DNA of 64,000 nucleotides. Source: Sphingobacterium spiritivorum ATCC 33861. GTDB lineage: Bacteria > Bacteroidota > Bacteroidia > Sphingobacteriales > Sphingobacteriaceae. The stretch's first letter is position 1, and every line of letters starts with the position of its first letter. Shown here in pieces: positions 45,796 to 55,600 of this stretch. Made by a program: the position numbers and the translations under genes. The notes under the pieces were generated by a model. The model had not been told where the DNA came from and ran no database searches. It was given only the letters and a program-made list of their open reading frames with translations. The stretch covers positions 186,001 to 250,000 of the forward strand of contig NZ_GL379772.1 in NCBI RefSeq assembly GCF_000143765.1, read 5' to 3'.

Positions 45796-48700
45796 TTACA
45801 AACCTACATTTACACCAAATACAAATGTCTTAGGACGAGGATAAGACGAATAGTCAAATCCCGGAGTCAGCGCCGAGTAGTATACTGCTACCTCCGGATC
45901 ATAGCCGGAGTAATTTGTAAACGTATACAGGTTTTGAGCGGTCGCATATACCCGCAGACTTCTGATTTTTAATTTACTTAATACCTTCGGATCAAAATTG
46001 TATCCAAATGACACTGTTTTCAGGCGGAGATAAGATGCGTCTTCTACTACACGTGATGAATAGGCATAAGGCCCCATTCCTCCGACTCTAAACATATCAT
46101 TGGTCTGATTATCGGGAGTCCATCTGTTTTCAAATGTTGCAAACTGATTGAGATTGGTTTTATTTCCGGCCTCAAACCAAAGTCTGTTTGCATTGACTAC
46201 ATCATTTCCATATGACCACTGCATAAAGACATTCAGATCAAAATTTTTATATCTGAAGTTGTTGGAGAATCCTCCCTGATGAATGGGATAAGCATTACCG
46301 ATCACTGTACGATCATAGTTATCTACTACATTGTCGCCATTCAGATCACGGTATTTGATATCTCCCGGGCGGATATTGGATCTGGAATTGCCATTTGTCG
46401 TCACACCGGATTTAAGCTCATAAGTCCCATTAGGCAACTGATTAAAATCCTCATACTGATATACTCCATCCCATATGAATCCGTATATCTGTCCGATTGG
46501 CTGTCCGATCTTCGCTATATAGAGTGGAATAGAGGTATAGTTCTGATCCCACGGCACTGTACTTGTAATGCTTTCCTGATTTTCGGTCAATGATACCACA
46601 CGGTTTTTATTGAAGGCGATATTGAATGATGAATTCCAGTTAAAATCGCTTTTCTTGATAACATCTCCCGACAAACTAATCTCCAGACCCTGATTGGTAG
46701 TCGCACCTATATTCTTGAAAGCAGTAGAATATCCTGTACTTAGGGGCAGGCTGGCATTCAACAGCAGATCCGTAGTCTTTTTCTTATAATAATCTACCGT
46801 TACTAACAAACGTTGTTTGAATAGACCGAGATCAACACCTATATTTGATTGTTTGGTACTTTCCCAACGCAGGTCAGGATTAGCAATGGAACTTAAATAT
46901 ACCCCTTGCGTAATGGTATTGTTAAAGGGATAATAGCCATTTGTTGCCGGTCCGGTATTGTCAAAACTCAACTGCGCATAGGTCGCATATTCATTGACTC
47001 TGTTGTTCCCCGTCACACCATATCCCAGACGTACTTTCGCATCTGAAAACAGGGTTTGTTCTTTCATAAAGCTTTCATTGATCAGTCTCCATGCGAATGC
47101 AGCCGATGGAAAATATCCCCATCTGTTGTTTTTTCTGAATTTGGAAGAACCATCAGCGCGGTACGAAGCTGTAAGGAGGTATTTATTCTGATAGCTGTAA
47201 TTTACACGGGCCAGATAAGACATCAGTGACCACTCTGTATTCAGGGAGGTAACAGGTTGCGCAATACCCTGGCTTAATCCGGCAAGCCCGAGATTTTCAT
47301 TGGGAAGCTGGATAGCTGACAGACCATATCGCTTCCATACATTTTCCTGAAATGTGATACCTGCTACGGCATTCAGTGTATGATCTTTGCCAAATTTCTT
47401 ATTATAGGTCAGCAAGTTTTCATTCAGCCAGGTATAGCTATCTGTATACATTATAGAGCCGTTTACTTTATTGATACTGGCCCAGTAACCATAGCGTGTC
47501 ATGGAATTATTGAAAGACTCCTGTCTCCAGTCAGTCTTATTGATACCTCCGTTGATACGAAGCTTCAGATCTTTGGTAAAAGCATATTCAGCATAACCAT
47601 TAGCAATCAGCCTGTTGTTAAAATTGGCGCGGTATTCATTTTCAGCAGACATAATTGGATTGATACGATAATCGTTACTGGCATCTACATCCGGATCTAT
47701 CAGGGAGTTAACAAGATCGGTATCACTTCCGAAGCCGACAGGGCGGTATCCCCAGACGCTGTACATCAGGTAATTCATCGCTGAATATGTAGCATCCGGT
47801 GCCGATGGATTTGTACCCGAAGTCCTGGTTGCCGTATACATTGCATTAACGCCCACTTTGAGTTTATTGAACGTCTGATCTAAGGTCATCTTACCCTGGT
47901 ATCTCCGGAAACCGGAGTTGATAATAATACCGTCCTGATCGAATACGTTTCCGGAAAAGGAATATTTAGTGGATTTATTTCCACCCATTACCGATAAGGA
48001 ATGATCCTGCATCGTCGCTGTTTTGAAAAGCAGATCCTGCCAGTCATTTCCGGCAGCATTACGATAATCTTCAAGTCCTTTCCCATCTCTGAAATAGGTG
48101 AGTTTGATTCCGACAGAGTCAATATCCCTTTGCAATTTCACAAATTCATAAGGGTTCATCAGCTCCATTTTATTGATAATCTGCTGCACACCTACATAGC
48201 CGGAATAATTGATAACGGGTGCTCCCTCCTTACCTTTTCGGGTAGTGATCAGTACAACTCCGTTAGCTCCTCTGGCTCCGTATATGGCGGTAGCTGAAGC
48301 ATCTTTCAGGATTTCTATGGATTCGATCTCCGCAGGATTCAACACATTGGCATTGGCATCTTCCATCGGAAATCCGTCGATAACATAGAGTGGTTCGTTG
48401 GATTGTGTAAGTGAGTTGGCTCCCCGTACGACGATATTAACTCCGGATCCCGGTTTGCCGCTTTCAGATGTAACCTGTACACCTGCAACCCGTCCTGCAA
48501 GAGCTTCAAGTGCTGAACCTACCGGCGCCCTTTTGATGTCCTCCATTTTGACAGAACCTACAGATCCTGTCACATCTTTACGCTGCACTTCTCCGTAGCC
48601 TATGACAACGACCTCATCTAAAGATCGGTTGTCTTTACGGATAGTCACAGACATAGCGCCAGTAGCGGGAATACTGACATCTTTTGACTCATATCCTATG

Positions 48701-48930
48701 TATTTGAACGTTAATACAGCATCGTTGCCGGATATCGTTAAGTTAAATTTACCCTGTGTGTCGGTGACTGTTCCTGCCTTTGCATTTTGCAGGGAAATGG
48801 ACACCCCGGGTAAAGGTTGCCGGTTTTCCTCATCATAGACCGTCCCGGTAACGGTCCTGCCGGATTGGGCATATCCTGTCTGCCATATAAGCAGCATCAG
48901 GAACAGGCTTATTATTCGAATACTATTCAT
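45796..48930 (-). CDS. susC-like: SusC/RagA-family TonB-dependent outer-membrane transporter
   Basis: 1044 residues. After a signal peptide comes a carboxypeptidase-D-like regulatory domain (VTGTVYDEENRQPLPGVSISLQ), then the SusC box region DEVVVIGYGEVQRKDVTGSV. The TonB plug has GSALEALAGRVAGVQV and PLYVIDGFPMED with IEILKDASATAIYGARGANGV, and the 22-strand barrel ends with SYPRPKTFVFGVNVGL. It imports oligosaccharides, using TonB energy, together with SusD. It is flanked by the PL8 and SusD genes in a six-gene minus-strand operon. Confidence 0.97.
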   Translation of the reverse strand: MNSIRIISLFLMLLIWQTGYAQSGRTVTGTVYDEENRQPLPGVSISLQNAKAGTVTDTQGKFNLTISGNDAVLTFKYIGYESKDVSIPATGAMSVTIRKDNRSLDEVVVIGYGEVQRKDVTGSVGSVKMEDIKRAPVGSALEALAGRVAGVQVTSESGKPGSGVNIVVRGANSLTQSNEPLYVIDGFPMEDANANVLNPAEIESIEILKDASATAIYGARGANGVVLITTRKGKEGAPVINYSGYVGVQQIINKMELMNPYEFVKLQRDIDSVGIKLTYFRDGKGLEDYRNAAGNDWQDLLFKTATMQDHSLSVMGGNKSTKYSFSGNVFDQDGIIINSGFRRYQGKMTLDQTFNKLKVGVNAMYTATRTSGTNPSAPDATYSAMNYLMYSVWGYRPVGFGSDTDLVNSLIDPDVDASNDYRINPIMSAENEYRANFNNRLIANGYAEYAFTKDLKLRINGGINKTDWRQESFNNSMTRYGYWASINKVNGSIMYTDSYTWLNENLLTYNKKFGKDHTLNAVAGITFQENVWKRYGLSAIQLPNENLGLAGLSQGIAQPVTSLNTEWSLMSYLARVNYSYQNKYLLTASYRADGSSKFRKNNRWGYFPSAAFAWRLINESFMKEQTLFSDAKVRLGYGVTGNNRVNEYATYAQLSFDNTGPATNGYYPFNNTITQGVYLSSIANPDLRWESTKQSNIGVDLGLFKQRLLVTVDYYKKKTTDLLLNASLPLSTGYSTAFKNIGATTNQGLEISLSGDVIKKSDFNWNSSFNIAFNKNRVVSLTENQESITSTVPWDQNYTSIPLYIAKIGQPIGQIYGFIWDGVYQYEDFNQLPNGTYELKSGVTTNGNSRSNIRPGDIKYRDLNGDNVVDNYDRTVIGNAYPIHQGGFSNNFRYKNFDLNVFMQWSYGNDVVNANRLWFEAGNKTNLNQFATFENRWTPDNQTNDMFRVGGMGPYAYSSRVVEDASYLRLKTVSFGYNFDPKVLSKLKIRSLRVYATAQNLYTFTNYSGYDPEVAVYYSALTPGFDYSSYPRPKTFVFGVNVGL

Positions 48931-48963
48931 AAATATAGTTGGTTTATAGTGGTTTATTGGGTT

Positions 48964-51054
48964 TTAATTCATAATCTGTCTCACCGTAGAGCCTTGCAGC
49001 TCCTTTTGCGGAAGGGATATCGTCCGGGGTTGTCCTGCTGTCCCCAGTCCTGCACTAACGGTGATCTGCGTTTCCTTATAAAGCGGATCCGAAATATCCA
49101 GAATCACCTGATTTCCTGTTTTTCTCAACATAAAAACACAGGGTTTATCTGTTGTAAATATCAATCCTTCATGCTCAATTTTTCCTGCTTCGTACATGAC
49201 TCCCATCAGCAGCTGACTTCCGGAATGATAGACTAGCTGAGCACGTTTTGTATTTTCGATAACTTGAGCTGGATTCTTTATCTTAGCAAATGCTTTGGCA
49301 TTGGTCAGAGCAGGCAATACACGGTATTCATAATGTGCATCTTTAGGACGTATTCCGTGATCTATCCACAGTTTGAATACGTCTCCCTTGACCGGGGCAG
49401 CCTCTACTGATTTATTGATGCGTTTCCAGGATCCCTCCTGTGTTTCAGCAGAAAGAAATGTCCGCTGCCCTTCTGCAATTACATAGCCTGATCCGTTATG
49501 CCACAACTGTGAAGCTGAAACCTGCGCAGGAGCTTGTTTCTTTACAGTCGTTTTGCCATCTAACTGAACCGGCCCCTGTAACCAGGCCTGATTGATGGTA
49601 GTCGTAACCGGAACATCCAGATCGCTGTTGATATCAGCACCCAGACACAGAATTTCCTGATCCAGGAAAAACCATGATTTTTTGGCTTGTACTGCATCAT
49701 AATTCATCTGATAAGCTGTAACTCCATACAGACTGTCGGATACTCCTCCGGCAAATTGGTTATTGCCGCGTACCCCCCATTCGGTATCCATCAATTTATC
49801 TTCTTTGTGATCAGGAGATGTTGTGCCCGGGATTTTATCCCATTCCCAGACGGGCATTATATTCATGTATTCTGGTCCGTTCTGCTGTATATTCATGGCG
49901 CCGTCTGACAAATATCTTCCGTATAAATTCTCCCCATTCCCGGCCTCACTTCTGTTGGTACGGTCACTTGCTGTCCGCACGGACACATGATATTCAGGAC
50001 GATTGTGAAGAGTAAAATCGGCTTTCCAGAAATAGCGGTGAACTGGTTTTACCTCCTTTGAAAGATTAGAAGGGTTTTCAAATTTAGCTTTCTCTGATTC
50101 GTAGGCTTTTACATTCTTACTATCGATCTGCATAGCGATATCCAGACGTTTAGGTTCATTGGTTTTCAGCAAGATATCTTTGCGGCTTACCCCTCTTCCT
50201 TCAACATTAAAATCCATGTATTTACCGCGGTGCATATTGAGAAAAGTATGACGATAGAAACCTGTAAGAAGCGCCAGCTTATCCTCAGCAATAAAATAAG
50301 GTGTATTGTAAACGTATTTTAAAATCGTGAATAATCCGGTCAGATACACATTTCCATATCCTGAAATATAGAGTTGAGGACCGTGTTGTAAATAAGAGTA
50401 GTCATATTGCAATCCCTCTTCTCCGTCCACTAATTGCACGGGCTGATACAGCTCACTCAGAGAATAGCTCAGAAGTTCTTTATCTTCGGTAAGCAGTGAT
50501 CTGTAAAAATAGTGCATGGCTATATCTGTTTTATTTGCACCGGTCTTTGCGGCAGCATCTCCCCTTTTCATGCGTTCTATCAACTTTTGATCAAGATCTG
50601 CCGGAAGTTTTTCCGCTCCGTAGCGGGATAATATCAACAGCACTCCCAGTTGCTGTGGTACACTGATCTCGTTGTGCCACCAGTTGCCGCTTTTTGGGTC
50701 TTTATCATACCAGAATTGATAGGCTTGTACGATAGCATTATAAAACTTAGGATCATTGTAATGTTTTCCATCCTTGTTGATATAGGACTGAATAAGGAGC
50801 GACAGCCGTGTAAGATGATCAGAAGGTGTCCATTTTGTAAAGACGACATCTGCATAATCGATATCCTCCCAGCTTCCGTTTTTACTCATTCTGGCCAGCA
50901 TATCTTCTGCCCGCTTATCCGCACCGGCATCCGTTCGCAGGTGATCATCAACGATACGTTTGCTGATTGTTCCAAAAGGATAGGTAGCCTGTGCTGATAC
51001 TGACTTGGTCAGTATCAGCACAAGAAAGCACATAATTATCTGTAGGTATTTCAT
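48964..51054 (-). CDS. Polysaccharide lyase family 8 (chondroitin AC lyase-like)
   Basis: 696 residues, about the size of Pedobacter heparinus chondroitinase AC, with signal peptide MKYLQIIMCFLVLILTKSVSA. The alpha-toroid domain holds TGANKTD (Asn), GLQYDYSYLQHGPQLYISGYG with H224 and Tyr 233, NVEGRGVSR (Arg) and RSEAGNGEN (Glu). These are the His, Tyr, Arg and Glu of the PL8 active site at near-identical spacing. The C-terminal half is the beta-sandwich. The enzyme cleaves chondroitin or hyaluronan by beta-elimination, in the periplasm or at the surface. Exact specificity cannot be read from sequence. Confidence 0.93.
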   Translation of the reverse strand: MKYLQIIMCFLVLILTKSVSAQATYPFGTISKRIVDDHLRTDAGADKRAEDMLARMSKNGSWEDIDYADVVFTKWTPSDHLTRLSLLIQSYINKDGKHYNDPKFYNAIVQAYQFWYDKDPKSGNWWHNEISVPQQLGVLLILSRYGAEKLPADLDQKLIERMKRGDAAAKTGANKTDIAMHYFYRSLLTEDKELLSYSLSELYQPVQLVDGEEGLQYDYSYLQHGPQLYISGYGNVYLTGLFTILKYVYNTPYFIAEDKLALLTGFYRHTFLNMHRGKYMDFNVEGRGVSRKDILLKTNEPKRLDIAMQIDSKNVKAYESEKAKFENPSNLSKEVKPVHRYFWKADFTLHNRPEYHVSVRTASDRTNRSEAGNGENLYGRYLSDGAMNIQQNGPEYMNIMPVWEWDKIPGTTSPDHKEDKLMDTEWGVRGNNQFAGGVSDSLYGVTAYQMNYDAVQAKKSWFFLDQEILCLGADINSDLDVPVTTTINQAWLQGPVQLDGKTTVKKQAPAQVSASQLWHNGSGYVIAEGQRTFLSAETQEGSWKRINKSVEAAPVKGDVFKLWIDHGIRPKDAHYEYRVLPALTNAKAFAKIKNPAQVIENTKRAQLVYHSGSQLLMGVMYEAGKIEHEGLIFTTDKPCVFMLRKTGNQVILDISDPLYKETQITVSAGLGTAGQPRTISLPQKELQGSTVRQIMN

Positions 51055-51070
51055 AGGTAAGTGAATATTA

Positions 51071-52471
51071 TTAAGGATACTGGCGTTCCATCTTTCTTCC
51101 GATGACGTCCATTTTATGTTTCATAATCTGATTATAATCTCCATAGGAACTTGTCCAGTGCGGATTGTCCAGTCCCTGTTCCCAATGCTGCAGGAGTGCA
51201 GTCAGTTCTTTTACCTTTTGGGGATGGGTTTCTGCCAGATTTCTAGTCTCCCCTTTATCCCAGTTGAGATCAAATAATAAGGGTGATTCTCCCCGGACCT
51301 GAATAAGTTTCCACTGTTTTTTGCGGATAGCGGCTGCAACTCCTCTTCTCCAGCAGAGAAAATCATGAGGTTCCTGCTTATTTTTGCCGGTCAGAAACGG
51401 TAAAATATTTACCCCGTCCAGCTGCATGTCTGATCTTACTGTTCCTTGTGCCGCAGCAACGCAGGTAGGAACCAGATCAAGCGAACTGACTAAGCCCTTG
51501 TAATCTTTTCCTGCCGGTAACTGTTTCGGCCAGTGCATAATCATAGGAACACGGATTCCGCCTTCCCATTTGGATCCCTTAAGTCCTCTCAGAGGACCAT
51601 TATCTGCGCCGTTATTGGTGGCAGCACCATTATCATTGAGAAAAATAAGTAAAGTATTTTCCAGTTGCCCGGTTTTCTTTAGCTCTTCTACGATACGTCC
51701 TATACCGTCATCCATAGCGGACATAAGTCCGGCATAACTCCGGCGCTGAGCATCTTTGAGGTGTGCAAACTGTGCTAACTTTTGAGGAGTTGCCTCCACA
51801 GGGGTATGCACTGCATTATAGGAAAGGTATATGAAGTATGGTTTATCACGTTTTTGGCGCATGTAGGATATGGCTTTGTCCGTAAACATATCTGTAAGGT
51901 AATAGACATCTTTTTCATCTACTTCAGTATAATCATTCAGGATCTTTTCTTCCTGCTTAATAGCGGTTCGGATAGGAAAAAAGCTTCGGTGGCCACCTAT
52001 AAATCCAAAAAAATGATTAAACCCCTTGTGGAGAGGATGGTGCTTTGTCTCATTTCCCTGATGCCATTTCCCGATAGCCATTGTTTCGTATCCGTTTGAT
52101 TGCATCTGATCTGCAATGGTACGAACGGTATCAGACAAACCGATATCCTGCATCTGATAGCCATCTGCAGGTAAATCAGAAACGTTGTGTTCAAATCCAC
52201 TTCGTTGTTGATATTGTCCCATTAAGAGGCCTGCACGTGAGGGTGCACATACAGAAGCCGTTACATAGCTGTTAGTAAAACGAACTCCGCCCTTAGCAAG
52301 GGCATCTATATGTGGAGTAGGAATATCCTGACTGCCATAGCAGCCAAAGTCTTCGTATCCTCCGTCGTCTGACAGAATAAGAATAATATTAGGACGCTGC
52401 TGCGCGCTAACAGATCCTGTTGTCAGCATGAATAAGGTGAACAGAAAAACAATTTGGTTCAAGGTTCCCAT
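51071..52471 (-). CDS. Formylglycine-dependent sulfatase
   Basis: 466 residues with a signal peptide (FTLFMLTTGSVSA). Metal ligands appear in LILSDDGGYEDFGCYG (D35, D36). The sulfatase motif SVCAPSRAG places the Cys to be converted to formylglycine at C75. IGKWHQG and LIFLNDNGAATNNGADNGPLRG complete the active site. Cys-type sulfatases need an anaerobic maturase (anSME), not seen in this window. As the first gene of the operon, it is placed to remove sulfate from chondroitin or dermatan fragments; the position attacked is unknown. Confidence 0.92.
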   Translation of the reverse strand: MGTLNQIVFLFTLFMLTTGSVSAQQRPNIILILSDDGGYEDFGCYGSQDIPTPHIDALAKGGVRFTNSYVTASVCAPSRAGLLMGQYQQRSGFEHNVSDLPADGYQMQDIGLSDTVRTIADQMQSNGYETMAIGKWHQGNETKHHPLHKGFNHFFGFIGGHRSFFPIRTAIKQEEKILNDYTEVDEKDVYYLTDMFTDKAISYMRQKRDKPYFIYLSYNAVHTPVEATPQKLAQFAHLKDAQRRSYAGLMSAMDDGIGRIVEELKKTGQLENTLLIFLNDNGAATNNGADNGPLRGLKGSKWEGGIRVPMIMHWPKQLPAGKDYKGLVSSLDLVPTCVAAAQGTVRSDMQLDGVNILPFLTGKNKQEPHDFLCWRRGVAAAIRKKQWKLIQVRGESPLLFDLNWDKGETRNLAETHPQKVKELTALLQHWEQGLDNPHWTSSYGDYNQIMKHKMDVIGRKMERQYP

Positions 52472-52567
52472 TGATCACATATTAAGTTTATCTACAATTT
52501 GGTCGTATCGGTATAGCGTGTATCTGCATTCCGATAGTCAAATATTCAAAGATCCGGAGAGCTGAAC

Positions 52568-52604
52568 GGGGTAATATTTTACTTTTTTAGGGTGAAAATT
52601 TTAC
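52568..52604 (-). promoter_or_regulatory. Two-turn direct repeat, candidate regulator binding site of the polysaccharide operon
   Basis: On the minus strand GTAAAATTTTCACCC (52604-52590) and GTAAAATATTACCCC (52582-52568) match at 12 of 15 positions and are offset by 22 bp, two helical turns. They lie ~97 bp upstream of the sulfatase ATG and just after the regulator gene. Spacing suits a dimer of an AraC-type DNA-binding domain such as that of the adjacent hybrid regulator. Confidence 0.5.
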
Positions 52605-52630
52605 AATATGCTTCTGTTATGCTTTAGAAG

Positions 52631-55600
52631 CTATTTTTTTGAATAATCCGTAGGGTTCTTTCCGAAATATTTTTTGAACTCTTTACTGAAATATTTAGGA
52701 TCGTTGAAACCAACTTTATAGGCAATCTGCGACACCGGCAAATCTGTTTCCTGTAATAATGCCGCTGCACGATTGAGACGTAGTATTTTTATAAAATCAC
52801 CTATCGTCAGTCCGGTAAGTGCCTTGACTTTTTTATAAAAGGCAGTTTGTGAAACTCCCATATGTGCTATGAGATCCGTGACACGCAGATCTGCATCCTC
52901 CAGCCTGTTTTCTATATGTGATTTCAATTCTTTCAGAAAAACAGCATCCAAATCCGTATACGTTTCTTCTGAAGAAGGATTTAAGAGTGATTCCGTATAT
53001 TTTTCTCTCAACCTGTCTACATGATCCAGCTGGTTGCTTATCTGCAGTAATAATACCTGTATACTAAATGGTTTGATAATATATGCATTGGCTTTGGCCA
53101 GATATCCCGCTGTGATCTGTACCTCTTTGTCCATTGCAGTTAAGAGAATTACAGGAATATGACTGGTTGCGGGATCAGACTTCAGTATACGCGTGAGCTC
53201 CACACCGTCCATCTTTGGCATAGATACATCAGAAATGATCAATTGGGGAAGGATCTCTAATGCCATCTGCACACCTTCTTCGCCATTGGCTGCCGTATAT
53301 ACATCATATTCAAGCTCCAGTGATTTGAGCAAAAAGTCAGCGACATCTCTGTTATCTTCCACAATCAGAAGGCTTCTTTTCAACTTAGGATGTATGAGGG
53401 TCTGCCCGGCAAACGGAGCACTGACCTCCGTGTTGTCATGCCGGAATATTGTATTTTCCGGATTTACAGCACCTAAGTCCGGTAAGGAGGCTGGCAGTAA
53501 AATGGTAAATGCGGTTCCCTTTTGAGCCGTAGATTGGACACGGATTGTTCCTCCATGCTGTTCAACGATGGCTTTACAAAGCGACAACCCTATTCCCCAG
53601 CCTTTTTCACGCACCTGGTCACTCTGATAAAAATTGGCAAATACTTTACCCAGATCTTCCTCAGCGATCCCCATACCTGTATCTGCTATGACGACAGCCA
53701 CCTGACTTTGCTGTCTCTCTGCCACTATACTGATTGATCCGCCTGCAGGTGTAAATTTGATCGCATTTACAAGCAGATTGGACATTACCTTACTGAATTG
53801 ATACGGATCGAGATAAACAGGCTCTGTAACGGTACATTTCAGAGTGAACCGGATCTCACCCGTATGAAAAGCCTCCTGAAACAGTTCAACCTGTTCCTGT
53901 ATAAAGGGCAACAACATGACTTGTTGTAATTTTAACTCCACTTTACCTTCTTCTATTTTCCGGAAGTCCAGCAATTCATTGACCATCAGCAAGAGGCGAT
54001 CTACATTCTTTTTGATGATACTGAGGTAATATGATCCCGTTTCTTTTTCCCGGAGTTGTTCCATCAATTTATCCAGCGGAGCGACAATCAGTGTCAGTGG
54101 TGTACGGATTTCATGTGAAATTTTAGTAAAGAAGTCTAGTTTTGCCTGATAGAGACCATCCAGATCCTTTGCATACTTTTGCTGATAGAGCAGTTCATTG
54201 CTTAATTGGATCTGCCGGCGTCTGAAGCGGTCAAAAAGATATCCTCCGGAAAGCAAGATCAGCGCATAGAGCACATAAGCCCACCAGGTCTGCCATAGCG
54301 GGGGCCGAACTTTGATGGTCAGTTCGTACGGTTTATCCCCCCATTTACCATCTGCATTTGTCGCATTGAGCAGCAGGGTATAATTACCCGGGGAAAGATT
54401 AGTATAACTGGCCACAGGTTGGTCTACATTGTTCCATTCCTGATCAAAACCATCCAGTTTGTACCTATATTTTATTTTAAACTGATTGATATAGTCAATG
54501 GAAATAAAATCTATAGTGAAGTAATTCTGGTCGTAATTAAGGGTGAGCCCGGGCATCAGACTTATATCCTGATCCAGCAAATGGGTAGCATCATGAGGGT
54601 GTACAATGGTATTGAACAGCTTGAGTGCTGAAAGCCGGATTTCGGGATTCTTAGTTTGTCCGCTGAATTGCTGTGGATTGATTTCCACAAGTCCTTTATA
54701 GGTCCCGAAATACAAACGACCGTCATGCGCACGGGTGGAAGCGTTAAGACTGAATTCGGAAGAGGGCAATCCGTCATGTGTATCAAAAAGCTGGATATTT
54801 CCGGTTTTGGGATTAAGTCTGGCCAACCCTTTATCCGTTGCTACCCATACCATTCCCTGTTCATCAAATTCAAGCGACATGATATTAGGACTTGGCAGCC
54901 CTTCCTGTGTACTCCAGCGATCAAATTTATGTGTGGATTTATCAAATCTATAGACGCCTCCCTTGTAGGTGCCTATCCATATTTCTTTGGATGGACTTTC
55001 CCGGATACAATGGATATAAGATGATGTCAACCCTTCCTCTCCTATCTCATACAGCTCAAACTGGGTCGTATTCTTCCACAGGACATTTAATCCTTTAACT
55101 GTCCCAACCCAAACATTCGCAGTTTGATCAATCAGTATATCCTTTATATAATTGTTGGACAAACGAACTTTGGAGGTATCGTTGATATAAGAAAAGCGCT
55201 GATGTATGCTGTCATAAATATTGATTCCGTTGGAGGCGGTGCCGATCCAATACTTCCCGTCCGGATGCCGTTGTATACTGCTTATATATCCCTGATTAAG
55301 ACTATGCAAACCGGGAGATAAGGACAGTATATTATTTCCATTCTGCCCCAGCACATCTATTCCGCCGTCAAATAAACCAATCCATATACGGTCTGTATCT
55401 ACCCATATGGATTTGACTGTGGAAGAACGAATCTGCCTGTAAGTCCCGGATATACTGGTAAACCGCTGGGTTTTCCGGTCCAGATAATCCAGACCGTTTC
55501 CTTCTGTCCCTATCCAGAGGTTGTCAAGGCGGTCTACCTTCAACTGGCTGATCAGATCTCCGCTTAAACTATTGACGTACGGATTAGCCCTGTATATCTT

